Numbered from the stretch's first letter, positions 18,328-27,972 are shown. The stretch is 64,000 nt of DNA from an uncultured Lachnospiraceae bacterium (GCA_947382625.1 CANDAG010000008.1:53320-117319); one strand, 5' to 3'. The notes: generated by a model not told the origin, from the letters alone. Made by a program: numbers and translations.

Positions 18328-19728
18328 ATGAAGGCTATATTTCCTTACAGACAGATGGGAAAGATAGCGGCAAGGAACGCCGCGGAAATAAAGGATTCCA
18401 ACTGGTTTTTGGGATGTGAGACCCTGGACCGGGATTATGCGGATTATGATCAGTATAAGGAGTATCTTTGCCCGTTGGGGATCAAAACCCTGCGGCTTCA
18501 GGGGGGCTGGGCAAAGACGGAAAAGGCCCGGGGGATCTACGACTGGCAGTGGCTGGATCATATCATAGAGGACGCGGTAGGCAGAGGTTTACGGCCCTGG
18601 CTGCAGACCGGCTACGGAAATCCCATCTATCCCGGGGCAGGCGGGGAAAATCTGGGAGCCGGAATGCCCTTGTCTGAAGCCGGACTGGCGGCGTATGAGA
18701 GATGGGTGGAGCAAATGGTTGCCAGATATGCAGATAAGGTATTTGAATGGGAGGTGTGGAACGAACCCAATTTTGGCGACAATAAGGTGAACACCCCGGA
18801 GATCACTGCTGATTTTAATATCCGGACGGCGCGGATCATAAAAAGGATCCAGCCAGAGGCCAGAATTTCGGCGCTGGCGCTGGGGCATATGGATATTGAT
18901 TATGTGGAGCGGTTTTTCCGGTATCTGAAGGGGCAGAATGCCTGCGGCTTATTCCACAATGTGACCTACCATGATTATGCCTATAATCCGGACGGAAATA
19001 AGCTTGCAGTATATAAATTGAGACAGGTTGTGGAGAAGTATGCGCCGGGTCTGATCCTGCGGCAGGGAGAAAACGGCGCGCCCTCGGAAGGAAATGCAGG
19101 AGGGGCTTTGGCAGACTATGACTGGACGGAAACCTCCCAGGCAAAGTGGGATGTGAGGAGAATGCTTGAGAATCTGGGAAACGATATCCAGTGCAGCATT
19201 TTCAGTATTGCAGAAATGCAGTACAAAGGGAACGGACCGATCCAAAAGAAAAATGTAAAGGGGCTTTTGAGGACAAACGCCCAAAATCAGGTAACCGGAT
19301 GTAAACAGGCGTATTACGCAGTGCAGAATGTGACGGCTGTATTTGATGACAGCCTGGAGCGGATCAGGAATGCTTCTTATACCAACAATCTTACAGAGGA
19401 TGACGGAAACAGATACTGGATCAGTACGGATCGGAGCATAGCGGTGTATGGGTATCAGCATAAGGAATCAAAGAAGAGGATCTATACTATCTGGAGGGAC
19501 GACAGTATTCCGGAAGATGAGTCGAAAGTAACCTTTTCGGATTTTGCCTTCGGGAAAAGCGGATTCGAAGACCCGGTATTGGTGGATGTGCTCACCGGCG
19601 GCGTGTATGAGATCCCGGCGGATCAGAAGGGGCGGGAAGGAACCATCGACAGGTTCCGGAAGATCCCGGTGTATGATTCCCCTGTTCTGATCGCAGAGAG
19701 GAGTCTGATCCCCTGCAGTATGCTCTGA
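18328..19728 (+). CDS. GH39-like clan-A glycoside hydrolase
   Basis: This 466-residue TIM-barrel protein resembles GH39 beta-xylosidases and related clan-A enzymes. The acid/base is E146 in FEWEVWNEPNFG and the nucleophile is probably E248 in LRQGENGAPS. Early strand motif TLRLQGGWAKTE and the later YKGNGPIQKKNVKGLL segment follow, with a short C-terminal beta domain. No signal peptide is present. It follows the glucuronate operon by 51 bp and may be cotranscribed, and it converges with the activase gene (4 bp gap). Beta-xylosidase is the likely activity from context, but family members vary. Confidence 0.75.
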   Translation: MKAIFPYRQMGKIAARNAAEIKDSNWFLGCETLDRDYADYDQYKEYLCPLGIKTLRLQGGWAKTEKARGIYDWQWLDHIIEDAVGRGLRPWLQTGYGNPIYPGAGGENLGAGMPLSEAGLAAYERWVEQMVARYADKVFEWEVWNEPNFGDNKVNTPEITADFNIRTARIIKRIQPEARISALALGHMDIDYVERFFRYLKGQNACGLFHNVTYHDYAYNPDGNKLAVYKLRQVVEKYAPGLILRQGENGAPSEGNAGGALADYDWTETSQAKWDVRRMLENLGNDIQCSIFSIAEMQYKGNGPIQKKNVKGLLRTNAQNQVTGCKQAYYAVQNVTAVFDDSLERIRNASYTNNLTEDDGNRYWISTDRSIAVYGYQHKESKKRIYTIWRDDSIPEDESKVTFSDFAFGKSGFEDPVLVDVLTGGVYEIPADQKGREGTIDRFRKIPVYDSPVLIAERSLIPCSML

Positions 19729-19732
19729 TATT

Positions 19733-20461
19733 TTATGACAGCATTTCCCTCCAGTCTCTGATCTGATCAGGAGAGGGATTTTCACGGTAAAAAGGCTCGG
19801 GTTCTCCCAGCCTTTTTGCTTTCCCGACCCCCATATTGTGATAGGGCATGAGCTCCATACCGAGGATACGGGGATACTGCTTTTGCAGGGAAGAGAGAAA
19901 TGAAAAATGTTCCCCGGTGTCATTTACGCCCGGGATGATCGGGCAGCGCAGGCAGATTGGGGCCTTCTGGCGGTATAAAAAGTCCAGATTATCCAGGATC
20001 CTGCCGCTCTCCTGACCGGTATAACGCAGATGCATATCTGGCGCTGCTTTGATGTCATATAAAAACAGATCCGTATAAGGAAGGATTTCCCTCAGTATTT
20101 CCTGAGAGACAAAGCCGCAGGTTTCCACGCAGGTATGGAGACCTGCGGTCTTTGCCAGAGAAAGAAGCTCCGCGGCAAAGGCTCCCTGCAGCAGCGGTTC
20201 GCCGCCGGACAGGGTCATACCGCCTCCGGATGCGGCAAAATAGTCCCGGTCCTTCAGGACCACTGCCAGGATTTCTTCCGGGGAGGCGTGGTAACCGATG
20301 GTTTCTCCGGTATCGGAATATTGCTCCATGACGGATTTTTTGGATTCCGGATTGTGGCACCAGAGGCAGTTTAAGGGACAGCCCTTAAAAAACACGGTGG
20401 TGCGGATGCCGGGACCGTCATCCACACAAAACCGCTGTATGTCAAAAATCATTCCCACCAT
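19733..20461 (-). CDS. Glycyl radical enzyme activating enzyme (radical SAM, short PflA-type)
   Basis: It uses S-adenosylmethionine and a [4Fe-4S] cluster to install the glycyl radical on the adjacent enzyme. The cluster motif CX3CX2C is visible as GCPLNCLWCHN and the SAM-binding motif as LSGGEPLLQ. Most activases of glycyl radical eliminases carry a ferredoxin-like insert with extra clusters just after the first motif. Here only about 20 residues lie between WCHNPES and the helix starting SPEEIL, so the insert is absent, as in PflA (about 246 residues). The gene starts 17 nt after the glycyl radical enzyme stop and is cotranscribed with it. AGGAT precedes the ATG. Confidence 0.92.
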   Translation of the reverse strand: MVGMIFDIQRFCVDDGPGIRTTVFFKGCPLNCLWCHNPESKKSVMEQYSDTGETIGYHASPEEILAVVLKDRDYFAASGGGMTLSGGEPLLQGAFAAELLSLAKTAGLHTCVETCGFVSQEILREILPYTDLFLYDIKAAPDMHLRYTGQESGRILDNLDFLYRQKAPICLRCPIIPGVNDTGEHFSFLSSLQKQYPRILGMELMPYHNMGVGKAKRLGEPEPFYRENPSPDQIRDWREMLS

Positions 20462-20478
20462 ATGCTTTATCCTTTCTT

Positions 20479-22680
20479 TTAATACAGCGTACGTGAGAGG
20501 ATTTCCTTCTGAACCATGGGCTCCAGCTCCACGAAGCGTGCGCAGAAGCCTCCCACACGTACGATCAGATTTTTGTATTTTTCAGGTTCTATGATGGCGC
20601 GTTCCAAATCCTCCCGTCCTACCACATTCAGCATGAGCTGGCTGCCGCCCTTTAAAAAGTAGACCCGCAGCAGGGCGTCTGTTTTTTGGGGATACCGGGT
20701 AAACAGATCCTTTGACAGCTTCAGATTCTGGACGGAGCCTGCCATTTCCTTCTGAGGGAAAGAGGCAAGGGAGTTTAACAGAGCGGTCAGGCCGTTGGTG
20801 TCGCTGCCGCCGGAGGGGTTGTTGGCGTTTGCCATGGGTTCTCCGGCTTTCCGTCCGTCTGCGGAGGCACCGGTGTATTTTCCCATGGAGGTATTGGCGG
20901 AATTGTTGATGACCACCACCAGATGGGTGTGAAGTCCGTTCTCCGTTGCAGTACTGCTGACGGCGTGGCAGACATGATTTTGTACCTTTGCCGCTATGGC
21001 GTCTGCCTCAGGATCATCGTTGCCGTATTTCGGCGCGGACAAAAGCAGACCGCGTTCCTCCTCAAAGCCTTCAAAATTACGTTCCAGCATAAGGAGCAGC
21101 TTCCTTGGGCTGATCTTTTTTTCTTCAAAAACCAGACGTTTTATGGCAGTGAGAGAATCTGCCGTGTTGATATTCCCGTAGGTTTCATAGGTGGCGCCGG
21201 TGTAATGGGCGCCTCCGTCAAAAACAGCTTTACCCTTTAACAGACAGTCATCATACAGAATACTGGCAGCCAAAAAGGGAGAGTGTGCCGAAGCCACCCG
21301 GTATTCCAGAGCCTGGTGTGCGGCCTGGACAGTGACATATCGCTCCAGCTGGAGGCAGTAGGCGTCAAAAAAGGCGTCAAAGCTGTCAAACGCAGCAAAA
21401 TTTCCGGTTTGGAGACCTGATATTTTGCCGGTGATAAGGTCTCTGCCGTTAAACAAAGTGATCTCCAGCACCTTTAAAAGATTGACGATATCACTGGGAG
21501 TGCCCACGGAACGATGGTTAATGATATATTCGCCACAGCCAAAGGGGACATACTGCTCCGCCTCGCTTTGGGAAACATGAAGGTTTTGTTTCACATTGGG
21601 AATATTCACATCATCGTTATAAAGCATGGGATAGACATAACCGGAGCCGATGAGGGCAAGCGCCGCATTCCATAGCTCAGGGCTTTGGCCTTTATAAAAG
21701 CGCAGGGTCAGCTGTGGCAGGACATCCCGCACCTGGCCTGTCACCTGGATCAGAAGGAGGGCCAGAGCGTTGGCGTTTTCCTCGTTCCGCCTTCCCCGTC
21801 CGCCGATGATCACCCGTCCGTCCCAGATGTTTTGGCGGTGGTTCATCATGCCCCAGAGAGAGGCAAAGATGGCTGCGGCCTGTTTTTGGGTGAGGACGCC
21901 GTTATGCAGATCCCTCACATAGAAATCACCCAGATATTCATCCATCCGTCCGTAATTGTAGGAACCCGAAATGACGGTATACAGATACATGAGCTGGACT
22001 GCCTGATAAAGGCTTTCCGGCTTATTGTGGACCAGGTGAAGCAGCGTATCCGCCATAAGGTCTTTATGGGGATGGGAACCGGACAGGATCCTGCGGCGGC
22101 AGTGCAGCAGGATTTCCTGGACCGTCACAAGAAAAAGCTCCATGCCTTGATAGAGACTGCTGCTCTCAGGATCAGGGGCGCCTTGCCGCGCGTTCCTGAT
22201 CTGTGCGGAAAGTCCCGGCAGTCCCGATTGCAGCAGCCTGTCAAAATCCATCTGTGTGCTGGCCATACGGCAGAGCCAGAAAGCCGGGTGGGATTCGGAA
22301 GCAAAGTGGTCGTTGGGAATCACTGCAGTCATGGAAGCAGGCATTGCGTTTATGAGCTGCCACTGGCCGGTCTCCTTCTCCCAGTCTTCCAGATAAGATT
22401 CCAGAAGCAGCTTTAAATCCTCCGGAAGCTGACGGCTAAGCTTCCGGTAAATATTCTTATTGAAATAGTAGCCCATACCGCTCTCCTGCATGGCGAAGCC
22501 GACGCAGGGAACTTCATATTTTCCGAAGAGCAGCTCGTCTGCTTCGGGCTCTGACAGGCAGTGTGTAAACTGCAGCCTGAGACAGGCGGCTTCCCGCAGG
22601 GCTTTCTGATCCGCAGGGTAGCTGCGGTAGGTATTGATAAATTCTATGGTGTATAATGCGTGCTCAGTAGGCGTCATCAT
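20479..22680 (-). CDS. Glycyl radical enzyme of unassigned class (PFL/dehydratase superfamily)
   Basis: A 733-residue member of the pyruvate formate-lyase superfamily. The C-terminal glycyl motif reads IVRVGGFCARFVEL, with the radical glycine at about G711, and the Tyr normally after it is Phe. The thiyl cysteine loop reads VPFGCGEYIINH (C382, E384). PFL has two adjacent cysteines here, whereas diol dehydratases and C-N or C-S lyases have Cys-x-Glu (GCVEP). The C-x-E arrangement suggests an eliminase, but the GCGEY variant matches none of the characterised classes I know. It is shorter than usual (about 780-850). AAAGGAG precedes the ATG. Located between uronate and xylo-oligosaccharide genes, it may act on a fermentation intermediate of these sugars; the substrate is unknown. 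Confidence 0.88.
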   Translation of the reverse strand: MMTPTEHALYTIEFINTYRSYPADQKALREAACLRLQFTHCLSEPEADELLFGKYEVPCVGFAMQESGMGYYFNKNIYRKLSRQLPEDLKLLLESYLEDWEKETGQWQLINAMPASMTAVIPNDHFASESHPAFWLCRMASTQMDFDRLLQSGLPGLSAQIRNARQGAPDPESSSLYQGMELFLVTVQEILLHCRRRILSGSHPHKDLMADTLLHLVHNKPESLYQAVQLMYLYTVISGSYNYGRMDEYLGDFYVRDLHNGVLTQKQAAAIFASLWGMMNHRQNIWDGRVIIGGRGRRNEENANALALLLIQVTGQVRDVLPQLTLRFYKGQSPELWNAALALIGSGYVYPMLYNDDVNIPNVKQNLHVSQSEAEQYVPFGCGEYIINHRSVGTPSDIVNLLKVLEITLFNGRDLITGKISGLQTGNFAAFDSFDAFFDAYCLQLERYVTVQAAHQALEYRVASAHSPFLAASILYDDCLLKGKAVFDGGAHYTGATYETYGNINTADSLTAIKRLVFEEKKISPRKLLLMLERNFEGFEEERGLLLSAPKYGNDDPEADAIAAKVQNHVCHAVSSTATENGLHTHLVVVINNSANTSMGKYTGASADGRKAGEPMANANNPSGGSDTNGLTALLNSLASFPQKEMAGSVQNLKLSKDLFTRYPQKTDALLRVYFLKGGSQLMLNVVGREDLERAIIEPEKYKNLIVRVGGFCARFVELEPMVQKEILSRTLY

Positions 22681-22961
22681 AAAGAGTCTCCTTTCCGGAA
22701 CCGTGTCCGTAACCTATAGCTTCCTTTATTATGGAAGAGAAGGGAAACAGAGGATAGTCAAAATCCAGGGCATGAGCCAAAAGTATTCAAATTATAGGAG
22801 AAATGGGTTCCTGGCAGGATTATAAAAATCTGCAATCCGGTAAGAATCGCGCATTTTGACTACACGAAGAGAGGGAGGAGATGCTAAGATTTGGACAAAT
22901 GAGGCGAGCGTGAATGAAAACACACTGCCGGATCAAATTTCAGAGAAAGGAAGCTTTGCAT
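22681..22961. promoter_or_regulatory. Divergent intergenic region: glycyl radical operon / ABC importer
   Basis: This 281-bp gap separates two divergent operons and should contain both promoters. An AGGGAGGAG stretch near 22871 could serve a short leader peptide or an upstream start. I see no clear consensus promoter and no hairpin followed by a T-run. Confidence 0.35.
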
Positions 22962-23939
22962 ATGGAGAAAAAGCAAAAAGCAAAGACTGCAGTCCCTTCC
23001 GGCATGCAGTCAGAGAAAAACCCGGTGAAAAATATTTTAAAAGAAGTGCACAGAAGAAAATTATTGTTTCTCATGTTGCTGCCAGCCATAGTCTATTTCA
23101 TTATTTTCTGCTACATACCCATGGGCGGTATCATGCTGGCCTTTAAGGATTATAACTATGGACAGGGGATTTTCGGGAGTCCGTGGGTCGGCTGGGCGAA
23201 CTTTGAATTCCTGTATAAGTCCGGAACACTGTGGCGGGTAACCAGAAATACGGTTCTGTATAATATTGCATTCATTATATTGGATCTGGTCACTCAGGTG
23301 GGAATTGCCATTATGTTAAATGAAATCGGCAGTAAGATCTGTAAGAAGCTGTCTCAGACCATGATGTTTTTGCCTTATTTTGTATCGGCAGTTTTGCTGG
23401 GGGCCTTTGTATATAACATCTTCAACTATGAACGGGGAACGCTGAACAATATCCTGGTGTCGCTGGGGATGGAGAGGTACGATGTTTACGGCAATATGTA
23501 CATCTGGATCTTTATCCTGTTATTCTTTCATATCTGGAAGGGGCTGGGGTACGGCGTTGTGGTTTACATGGCCACGATTACAGGGATCAGCAGTGAGTTT
23601 TATGAGGCGGCCCGTGTGGACGGTGCAACCAGGTTCCAGCAGATCCGCTATATCACCCTGCCTCTGCTGAAGCCTACCATGATCATCCTTACATTGTTTG
23701 GGGTGGGAAAGATCATGAAGGGGCAGTTCGAGCTGTTCTATCAGATCATCGGAGCCAACGGAACCCTCTACCCGGTAACGGATATCATCGATACTTATGT
23801 GTTCCGTATGACAACCACAAGCTTTGATCCCGGTCTTGCAACGGCGGCCGGCCTGTATCAGTCCTTCTTTGGATTTGTGCTGATCGTGACCGTCAACTAT
23901 GTGGTAAAGAAGCTGAACCCGGACTATGCATTATTTTAA
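22962..23939 (+). CDS. Sugar ABC transporter permease (LplB/YteP-type, CUT1)
   Basis: The first inner-membrane permease of a CUT1 oligosaccharide importer. It has about six membrane segments, beginning KLLFLMLLPAIVYFIIF, and the EAA loop that contacts the ATPase is visible as EFYEAARVDGATRFQQ. It opens the importer operon. The start at 22962 follows AAAGGAAG at good spacing; an alternative ATG at 22914 would add 16 residues. The second permease follows after 12 bp. As usual for this type no ATPase gene is nearby; a shared MsmX-like ATPase encoded elsewhere is expected. Confidence 0.93.
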   Translation: MEKKQKAKTAVPSGMQSEKNPVKNILKEVHRRKLLFLMLLPAIVYFIIFCYIPMGGIMLAFKDYNYGQGIFGSPWVGWANFEFLYKSGTLWRVTRNTVLYNIAFIILDLVTQVGIAIMLNEIGSKICKKLSQTMMFLPYFVSAVLLGAFVYNIFNYERGTLNNILVSLGMERYDVYGNMYIWIFILLFFHIWKGLGYGVVVYMATITGISSEFYEAARVDGATRFQQIRYITLPLLKPTMIILTLFGVGKIMKGQFELFYQIIGANGTLYPVTDIIDTYVFRMTTTSFDPGLATAAGLYQSFFGFVLIVTVNYVVKKLNPDYALF

Positions 23940-23951
23940 AAGGAGGCAGAT

Positions 23952-24833
23952 ATGAAAACATACAAAAGTGAATATGGGGTAAAAACTATTGCGTATGTCA
24001 TTTCCATTGCGACTGCGATCATATGCTTCATTCCGTTCTGGCTGATCGTGATCGGCTCTTTTACAGCAGAAAGCGAGGTTATCAGAAACGGCTTTGCTTT
24101 CTGGCCCAAAGAGTTTTCTCTTGAATCCTACAGAATGGTATTCAAGATTCCCGAAAAGATATTCAGATCCTATGGCGTAACGATCCTGATCACGGTCGTG
24201 GGCACAGGAGTCAGCCTGTTTCTGACCACCATGGCAGCCTTCGTGCTGATGCGCAGGGATTTTAAATACAGAGATCAGATCGCGATGTTCTTTTATTTTC
24301 CGTCCATCTTCAGCGGCGGTCTGCTTCCCGGCTATCTGCTGATCGTAAACGGTCTGCAGCTGAAGGACACCTTAGGAGCGCTGATCCTGCCGGGACTTCT
24401 GGGCGCATGGAACATTTTTATGATGCGTAATTTCATGAAGGATATTCCGGACTCCATTATGGAGTCGGCCAAGCTGGACGGGGCCAACGATTTCGTAATA
24501 TTCACCCGGCTTTATCTGCCCCTTTCCAAGGCCGGGCTTGCAACCATCGGGCTGTTTATCGCACTGGGATACTGGAATAACTGGGCGAACGCCAAGCTGT
24601 ATATTAACAGCTCTTCCCTGTATCCGCTGCAGTATCTGTTATATCAGATGTTTTCCAATATCCAGGTACTCAAGGAGGCGGCAATGCAGAGCGGCACGGC
24701 AATGGTGGATCTTCCGTCGGAGACCTTCCGTATGGCAATGGCAGTGGTGACCACCGGCCCGATCCTGCTTCTGTATCCCTTTGTACAGCGTTATTTTGTA
24801 AAGGGTATCACGGTAGGAGCAGTCAAAGGATGA
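23952..24833 (+). CDS. Sugar ABC transporter permease (LplC/YtcP-type, CUT1)
   Basis: The second permease of the importer, 293 residues with about six membrane segments (first: AYVISIATAIICFIPFWLIV). The EAA loop reads SIMESAKLDGANDFVIF. The C-terminus YPFVQRYFVKGITVGAVKG is characteristic of YtcP/LplC proteins. AAAAGGAGG precedes the ATG. It forms the membrane channel together with the preceding permease and takes substrate from the lipoprotein encoded 134 bp downstream. Confidence 0.94.
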   Translation: MKTYKSEYGVKTIAYVISIATAIICFIPFWLIVIGSFTAESEVIRNGFAFWPKEFSLESYRMVFKIPEKIFRSYGVTILITVVGTGVSLFLTTMAAFVLMRRDFKYRDQIAMFFYFPSIFSGGLLPGYLLIVNGLQLKDTLGALILPGLLGAWNIFMMRNFMKDIPDSIMESAKLDGANDFVIFTRLYLPLSKAGLATIGLFIALGYWNNWANAKLYINSSSLYPLQYLLYQMFSNIQVLKEAAMQSGTAMVDLPSETFRMAMAVVTTGPILLLYPFVQRYFVKGITVGAVKG

Positions 24834-24967
24834 TACTATAAAACCGGAAGAATGCCGGAATGTATCTTATTTTGACTGGATATGTAGCAAAGTTGTACTT
24901 ATAGTAGTAAGCAAGGAGAAGGAATTCTCTTATGGGCTTAAATATCAAAACAAATGGAGGTAAAGAA

Positions 24968-26593
24968 ATGAGAAGGAACAAATGGATAGGATTGCTGACA
25001 GCATTATCACTGTGTGTATCAATGCTTGCAGGGTGTGGCAGCACAGCAGCGCCTGCGGAGAAAGAGAACACGGCATCAGAGAGTACCGCGGCAGAGAGCG
25101 ATGCAGCAGGAGAAGAGAGTACGGAAGCAGGAAATGATGCAGAGGCCGACAGCGATGGAGCGGCAGAGCAGGTAAGCTTCGATAAGGAAGTGGAGCTGGT
25201 GATGTACTGTATCGGAGATGAAGGGGGCATCTACGCAGATGATGCGCTGGCCAATCTCAACGCAATGCTGAAGGAAAAGATCAACGCCACCATCAAACCG
25301 GTTATGGTTTCCTGGGGAGAGTATAAGGAAAAAATGCCGCTGATCTACGCCAGCGGGGAAGCCTATGATCTGGTATATGTGGCAAACTGGATGAATTATG
25401 CGACAGAAGCCCTTAAGGGACCCTTTATGGAGCTTTCTGAGCTGATGCCTGCCTATGCGCCCAAAACCTATGCAGAGCTTAAGGAAAACGGTGCGCTGGA
25501 TACGGCGTTGGTGGAGGGCAAGCTTTATATGGTGCCCTCTCCCACAACCGATTACACCACCTATGTGACCATGTGGAGAGAGGATCTGCGCAAGAAATAT
25601 GATGTGCCGGAGATCACGGACTGGGAATCTCTGGGAGTTTATATGGAAGCGATCAAGGAAAACGAGCCTGACATGTTCCCTCTGGCAACCGGTCCTCAGA
25701 TCTTTATTTATATGCTGTTGATGACAGAAAATGACTGGGCTCAGATCCCGGCAGGAAAAAGTAATTCAGCAGCACAAAGTATAGTTGCATGTAAGGACGA
25801 GGCAGGAAGCAAGGCGTTCAACGTTTTGGAAACTCCGGAATATGAAGAGTTTGTAACAAGAAACAGGGAATATTATCAGAAGGGCTACTGGTCCAGAAAT
25901 GTGCTGTCGGAGACCAGAACATTAGCAGAGGCCTTTGACGCAGGACAGTCAGCGATCACGATCGGAAACAAATCCAACGCTCTTCAGACTCACCAGAAGA
26001 CCACAACAAACAATCCTGACTGGGAAATCGGAATGACAAATTTTGACAGAGGATCCTATATCAAGGTTTCTCCTACCAATAACGGTATGGCGATCGGTAT
26101 CAATTCCAAAAATCCCGAGCGTGCAATGGCGTACCTTGAGCTGATCAATCAGGATGAAGAGGTCTTCAAGGCAATGTATTACGGCATTGAGGGAACGACT
26201 TATGCAGTGGACGAGAATGGATGCAAGATAACGCCCGAGGGCGTAGATCCGTCCACACTGGGATTGCGTAATCTGGGAATGGGAACACAGGTAGAAAAGT
26301 TTATGTATAAGGATGCATCAAATGATCCGAGAGTAATAGAGGAATTCGACAGCTATGAAAGCAGCGCCATCTATTCTCCGTTGGCAGCCTTCATTTTTGA
26401 TGACTCCTCAGTGGCGGCAGAGTGTGCGGCAGTTGCCAATGTACTGACAGAGTACAAGCTTCCTCTGGACTTCGGCGTATCGGATCCGGAAACAGCCCTT
26501 CCTGAGCTGAGACAAAAAGTAAAGGATGCAGGGATTGATAAGATCATCGAGGAAGTGAACAGACAGTTAGACGAATTTTATGCAGCACAGTAG
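24968..26593 (+). CDS. Extracellular solute-binding lipoprotein of the sugar importer
   Basis: A membrane-anchored binding protein of 541 residues that captures oligosaccharide for the two permeases. It has a lipoprotein signal peptide with lipobox LAGC (cleavage before the Cys about 22 residues in), then a low-complexity Ala/Glu/Ser/Asp linker (about residues 25-65), then the two-lobed binding domain in the LipO/YtcQ (DUF3502-containing) style. The start at 24968 follows GGAGGTAAAGAA; an in-frame ATG at 24932 would add 12 residues before the charged signal N-terminus and is unlikely. A strong terminator follows the gene, closing the importer operon. The substrate is probably a xylo- or galacto-oligosaccharide from context. 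Confidence 0.93.
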   Translation: MRRNKWIGLLTALSLCVSMLAGCGSTAAPAEKENTASESTAAESDAAGEESTEAGNDAEADSDGAAEQVSFDKEVELVMYCIGDEGGIYADDALANLNAMLKEKINATIKPVMVSWGEYKEKMPLIYASGEAYDLVYVANWMNYATEALKGPFMELSELMPAYAPKTYAELKENGALDTALVEGKLYMVPSPTTDYTTYVTMWREDLRKKYDVPEITDWESLGVYMEAIKENEPDMFPLATGPQIFIYMLLMTENDWAQIPAGKSNSAAQSIVACKDEAGSKAFNVLETPEYEEFVTRNREYYQKGYWSRNVLSETRTLAEAFDAGQSAITIGNKSNALQTHQKTTTNNPDWEIGMTNFDRGSYIKVSPTNNGMAIGINSKNPERAMAYLELINQDEEVFKAMYYGIEGTTYAVDENGCKITPEGVDPSTLGLRNLGMGTQVEKFMYKDASNDPRVIEEFDSYESSAIYSPLAAFIFDDSSVAAECAAVANVLTEYKLPLDFGVSDPETALPELRQKVKDAGIDKIIEEVNRQLDEFYAAQ

Positions 26594-26604
26594 ATAGAAA
26601 AGCG

Positions 26605-26644
26605 AAAGGACCGAGGGTGAAGAAATTTGCTTTCGGTCCTTTTT
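26605..26644 (+). terminator. Rho-independent terminator after the importer operon
   Basis: A perfect 10-bp stem, AAAGGACCGA (26605-26614) with TCGGTCCTTT (26633-26642), is followed by T residues. It lies 12 bp after the binding-protein stop and separates it from the GH8 gene, which therefore needs its own promoter or read-through. Confidence 0.88.
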
Positions 26645-26724
26645 CATAAGCTGACTCATAAAGAGAGTCGGCATTTGATAAATTGGCCTATGTGGTACGG
26701 AAGAGCTTACCGGGAGGAATTTCG

Positions 26725-27891
26725 ATGATGACGGAAGGAAACGAAAAATATCCTTTCCCCCAGAGGAGAGGATATAAGCATGGAATTTTGCCGAACCATG
26801 ATCAGGATAAAATGGATCAGGCCCTTTGGCGTATGTATGAAAGCTGGAAGGCGCTTTATCTGACAAAGGAGGGCTGCAGGGAGGGAGAACTGCGGGTATC
26901 CGGAGGAAACCGCTATGAGTTTGGAGGCTGCTCGGAGGGAATCGGATATGGAATGCTTTTGTCCGTATATATGGCCAACGGACAGAACCATGCCCACGAG
27001 GAATTCGACGGCATTTTCCGGTACTACAAAAATCACAGCCTGCCGGAATGCGGTCTGATGAGATGGGAAGCGGATCGAAACGGAAAGGATCTGAGTGAGC
27101 ACGTGGCGCCGGACGGGGATCTTGACGCAGCCTTTGCGCTTTTGATGGCTCACCGGCAATGGGGTAGTGACGGAGAAATCTGCTATCTGGAGGAAGGGAA
27201 GGCGCTGATTAGTCATCTGATGACATATGCGGTCAATAAACCCCAATATCTGATCGCCAGGGCGCAGCTGAATAATCCGGATGGACTTTCATGGGATTAT
27301 ACCATGTCCTCCTATCAGATGCCGGCGTACGAGCGGCTGTTTGCAGAGGTGACGGGGGACGTCGAATGGAAAAAGGCTCTGGATGCAACATATCGCTTAT
27401 TTAACTATTTTTATCAGCTGAATCCGGACACAGGGCTGGCTCCTTTCGTGTTTCATCTGGACACCTTTGGTCCCGGAGGCGGGAAGCCTTATGTATTCAG
27501 CTATGATTCCTGCAGGGTTCCATGGCGGATAGCCCTGGACTACTTATGGAACGGAAGGGATGAAACAGGACTGGCTCATGATTATCCGCACCGGAATGCG
27601 GTATGGTTTTCAAAGTATATGGAAAGTCTGGATTGGGACTTTGACCGGGTCAGTGCAGGGTTTGCGCTTTCAGGGGAGTCTGTATCAATGAGCTTCTCTC
27701 CCCGTAATATTGTGGGGATGATGGCGCCTGCTGCTATGGTGGATGCATCCACACAGGAACTGCTGGACAGATCCTATGAGTATCTGAGCAGACAGGAACC
27801 CATGCTGGAGTGGCCCGGCGATTATTATCAGGATACTCTGGCCTTACTGGGGATGCTGACGATCACGGGGAATATGCCGGATTTTTATTAA
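26725..27891 (+). CDS. GH8 family glycoside hydrolase (endoglycanase/oligoxylanase type)
   Basis: An inverting (alpha/alpha)6-barrel enzyme of 388 residues. The GH8 acid Glu is E71 in GGCSEGIGYGMLL, and the second conserved block APDGDLDAAFALLMA holds the conserved acidic residues. YDSCRVPWRIALDY is the downstream GH8 motif. No signal peptide is present, so it acts on imported oligosaccharides, as do the reducing-end xylose-releasing enzymes of GH8, which also have about 390 residues. The DGDLD form of the second block is closer to endoglucanase/xylanase members, so the exact bond cleaved is open. The start at 26725 follows GGGAGG; an in-frame ATG at 26683 overlaps no ribosome site. Confidence 0.87.
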   Translation: MMTEGNEKYPFPQRRGYKHGILPNHDQDKMDQALWRMYESWKALYLTKEGCREGELRVSGGNRYEFGGCSEGIGYGMLLSVYMANGQNHAHEEFDGIFRYYKNHSLPECGLMRWEADRNGKDLSEHVAPDGDLDAAFALLMAHRQWGSDGEICYLEEGKALISHLMTYAVNKPQYLIARAQLNNPDGLSWDYTMSSYQMPAYERLFAEVTGDVEWKKALDATYRLFNYFYQLNPDTGLAPFVFHLDTFGPGGGKPYVFSYDSCRVPWRIALDYLWNGRDETGLAHDYPHRNAVWFSKYMESLDWDFDRVSAGFALSGESVSMSFSPRNIVGMMAPAAMVDASTQELLDRSYEYLSRQEPMLEWPGDYYQDTLALLGMLTITGNMPDFY

Positions 27892-27972
27892 TAGTCCCGA
27901 AGGCATGACAGCGGTTGATATATAAAATCATATTCGGTTTAGAAAGAGCCATGATAGAAAAAGGAGAGAAGG

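Noticed and set aside
21685-22416. 243-codon plus-strand frame opposite the glycyl radical enzyme
   Set aside because: It is a shadow of the conserved minus-strand gene; no ribosome site and low-complexity composition.
20479-22680. Calling the glycyl radical enzyme pyruvate formate-lyase
   Set aside because: The adjacent catalytic cysteine pair of PFL is absent; the loop has a single Cys followed two residues later by Glu.
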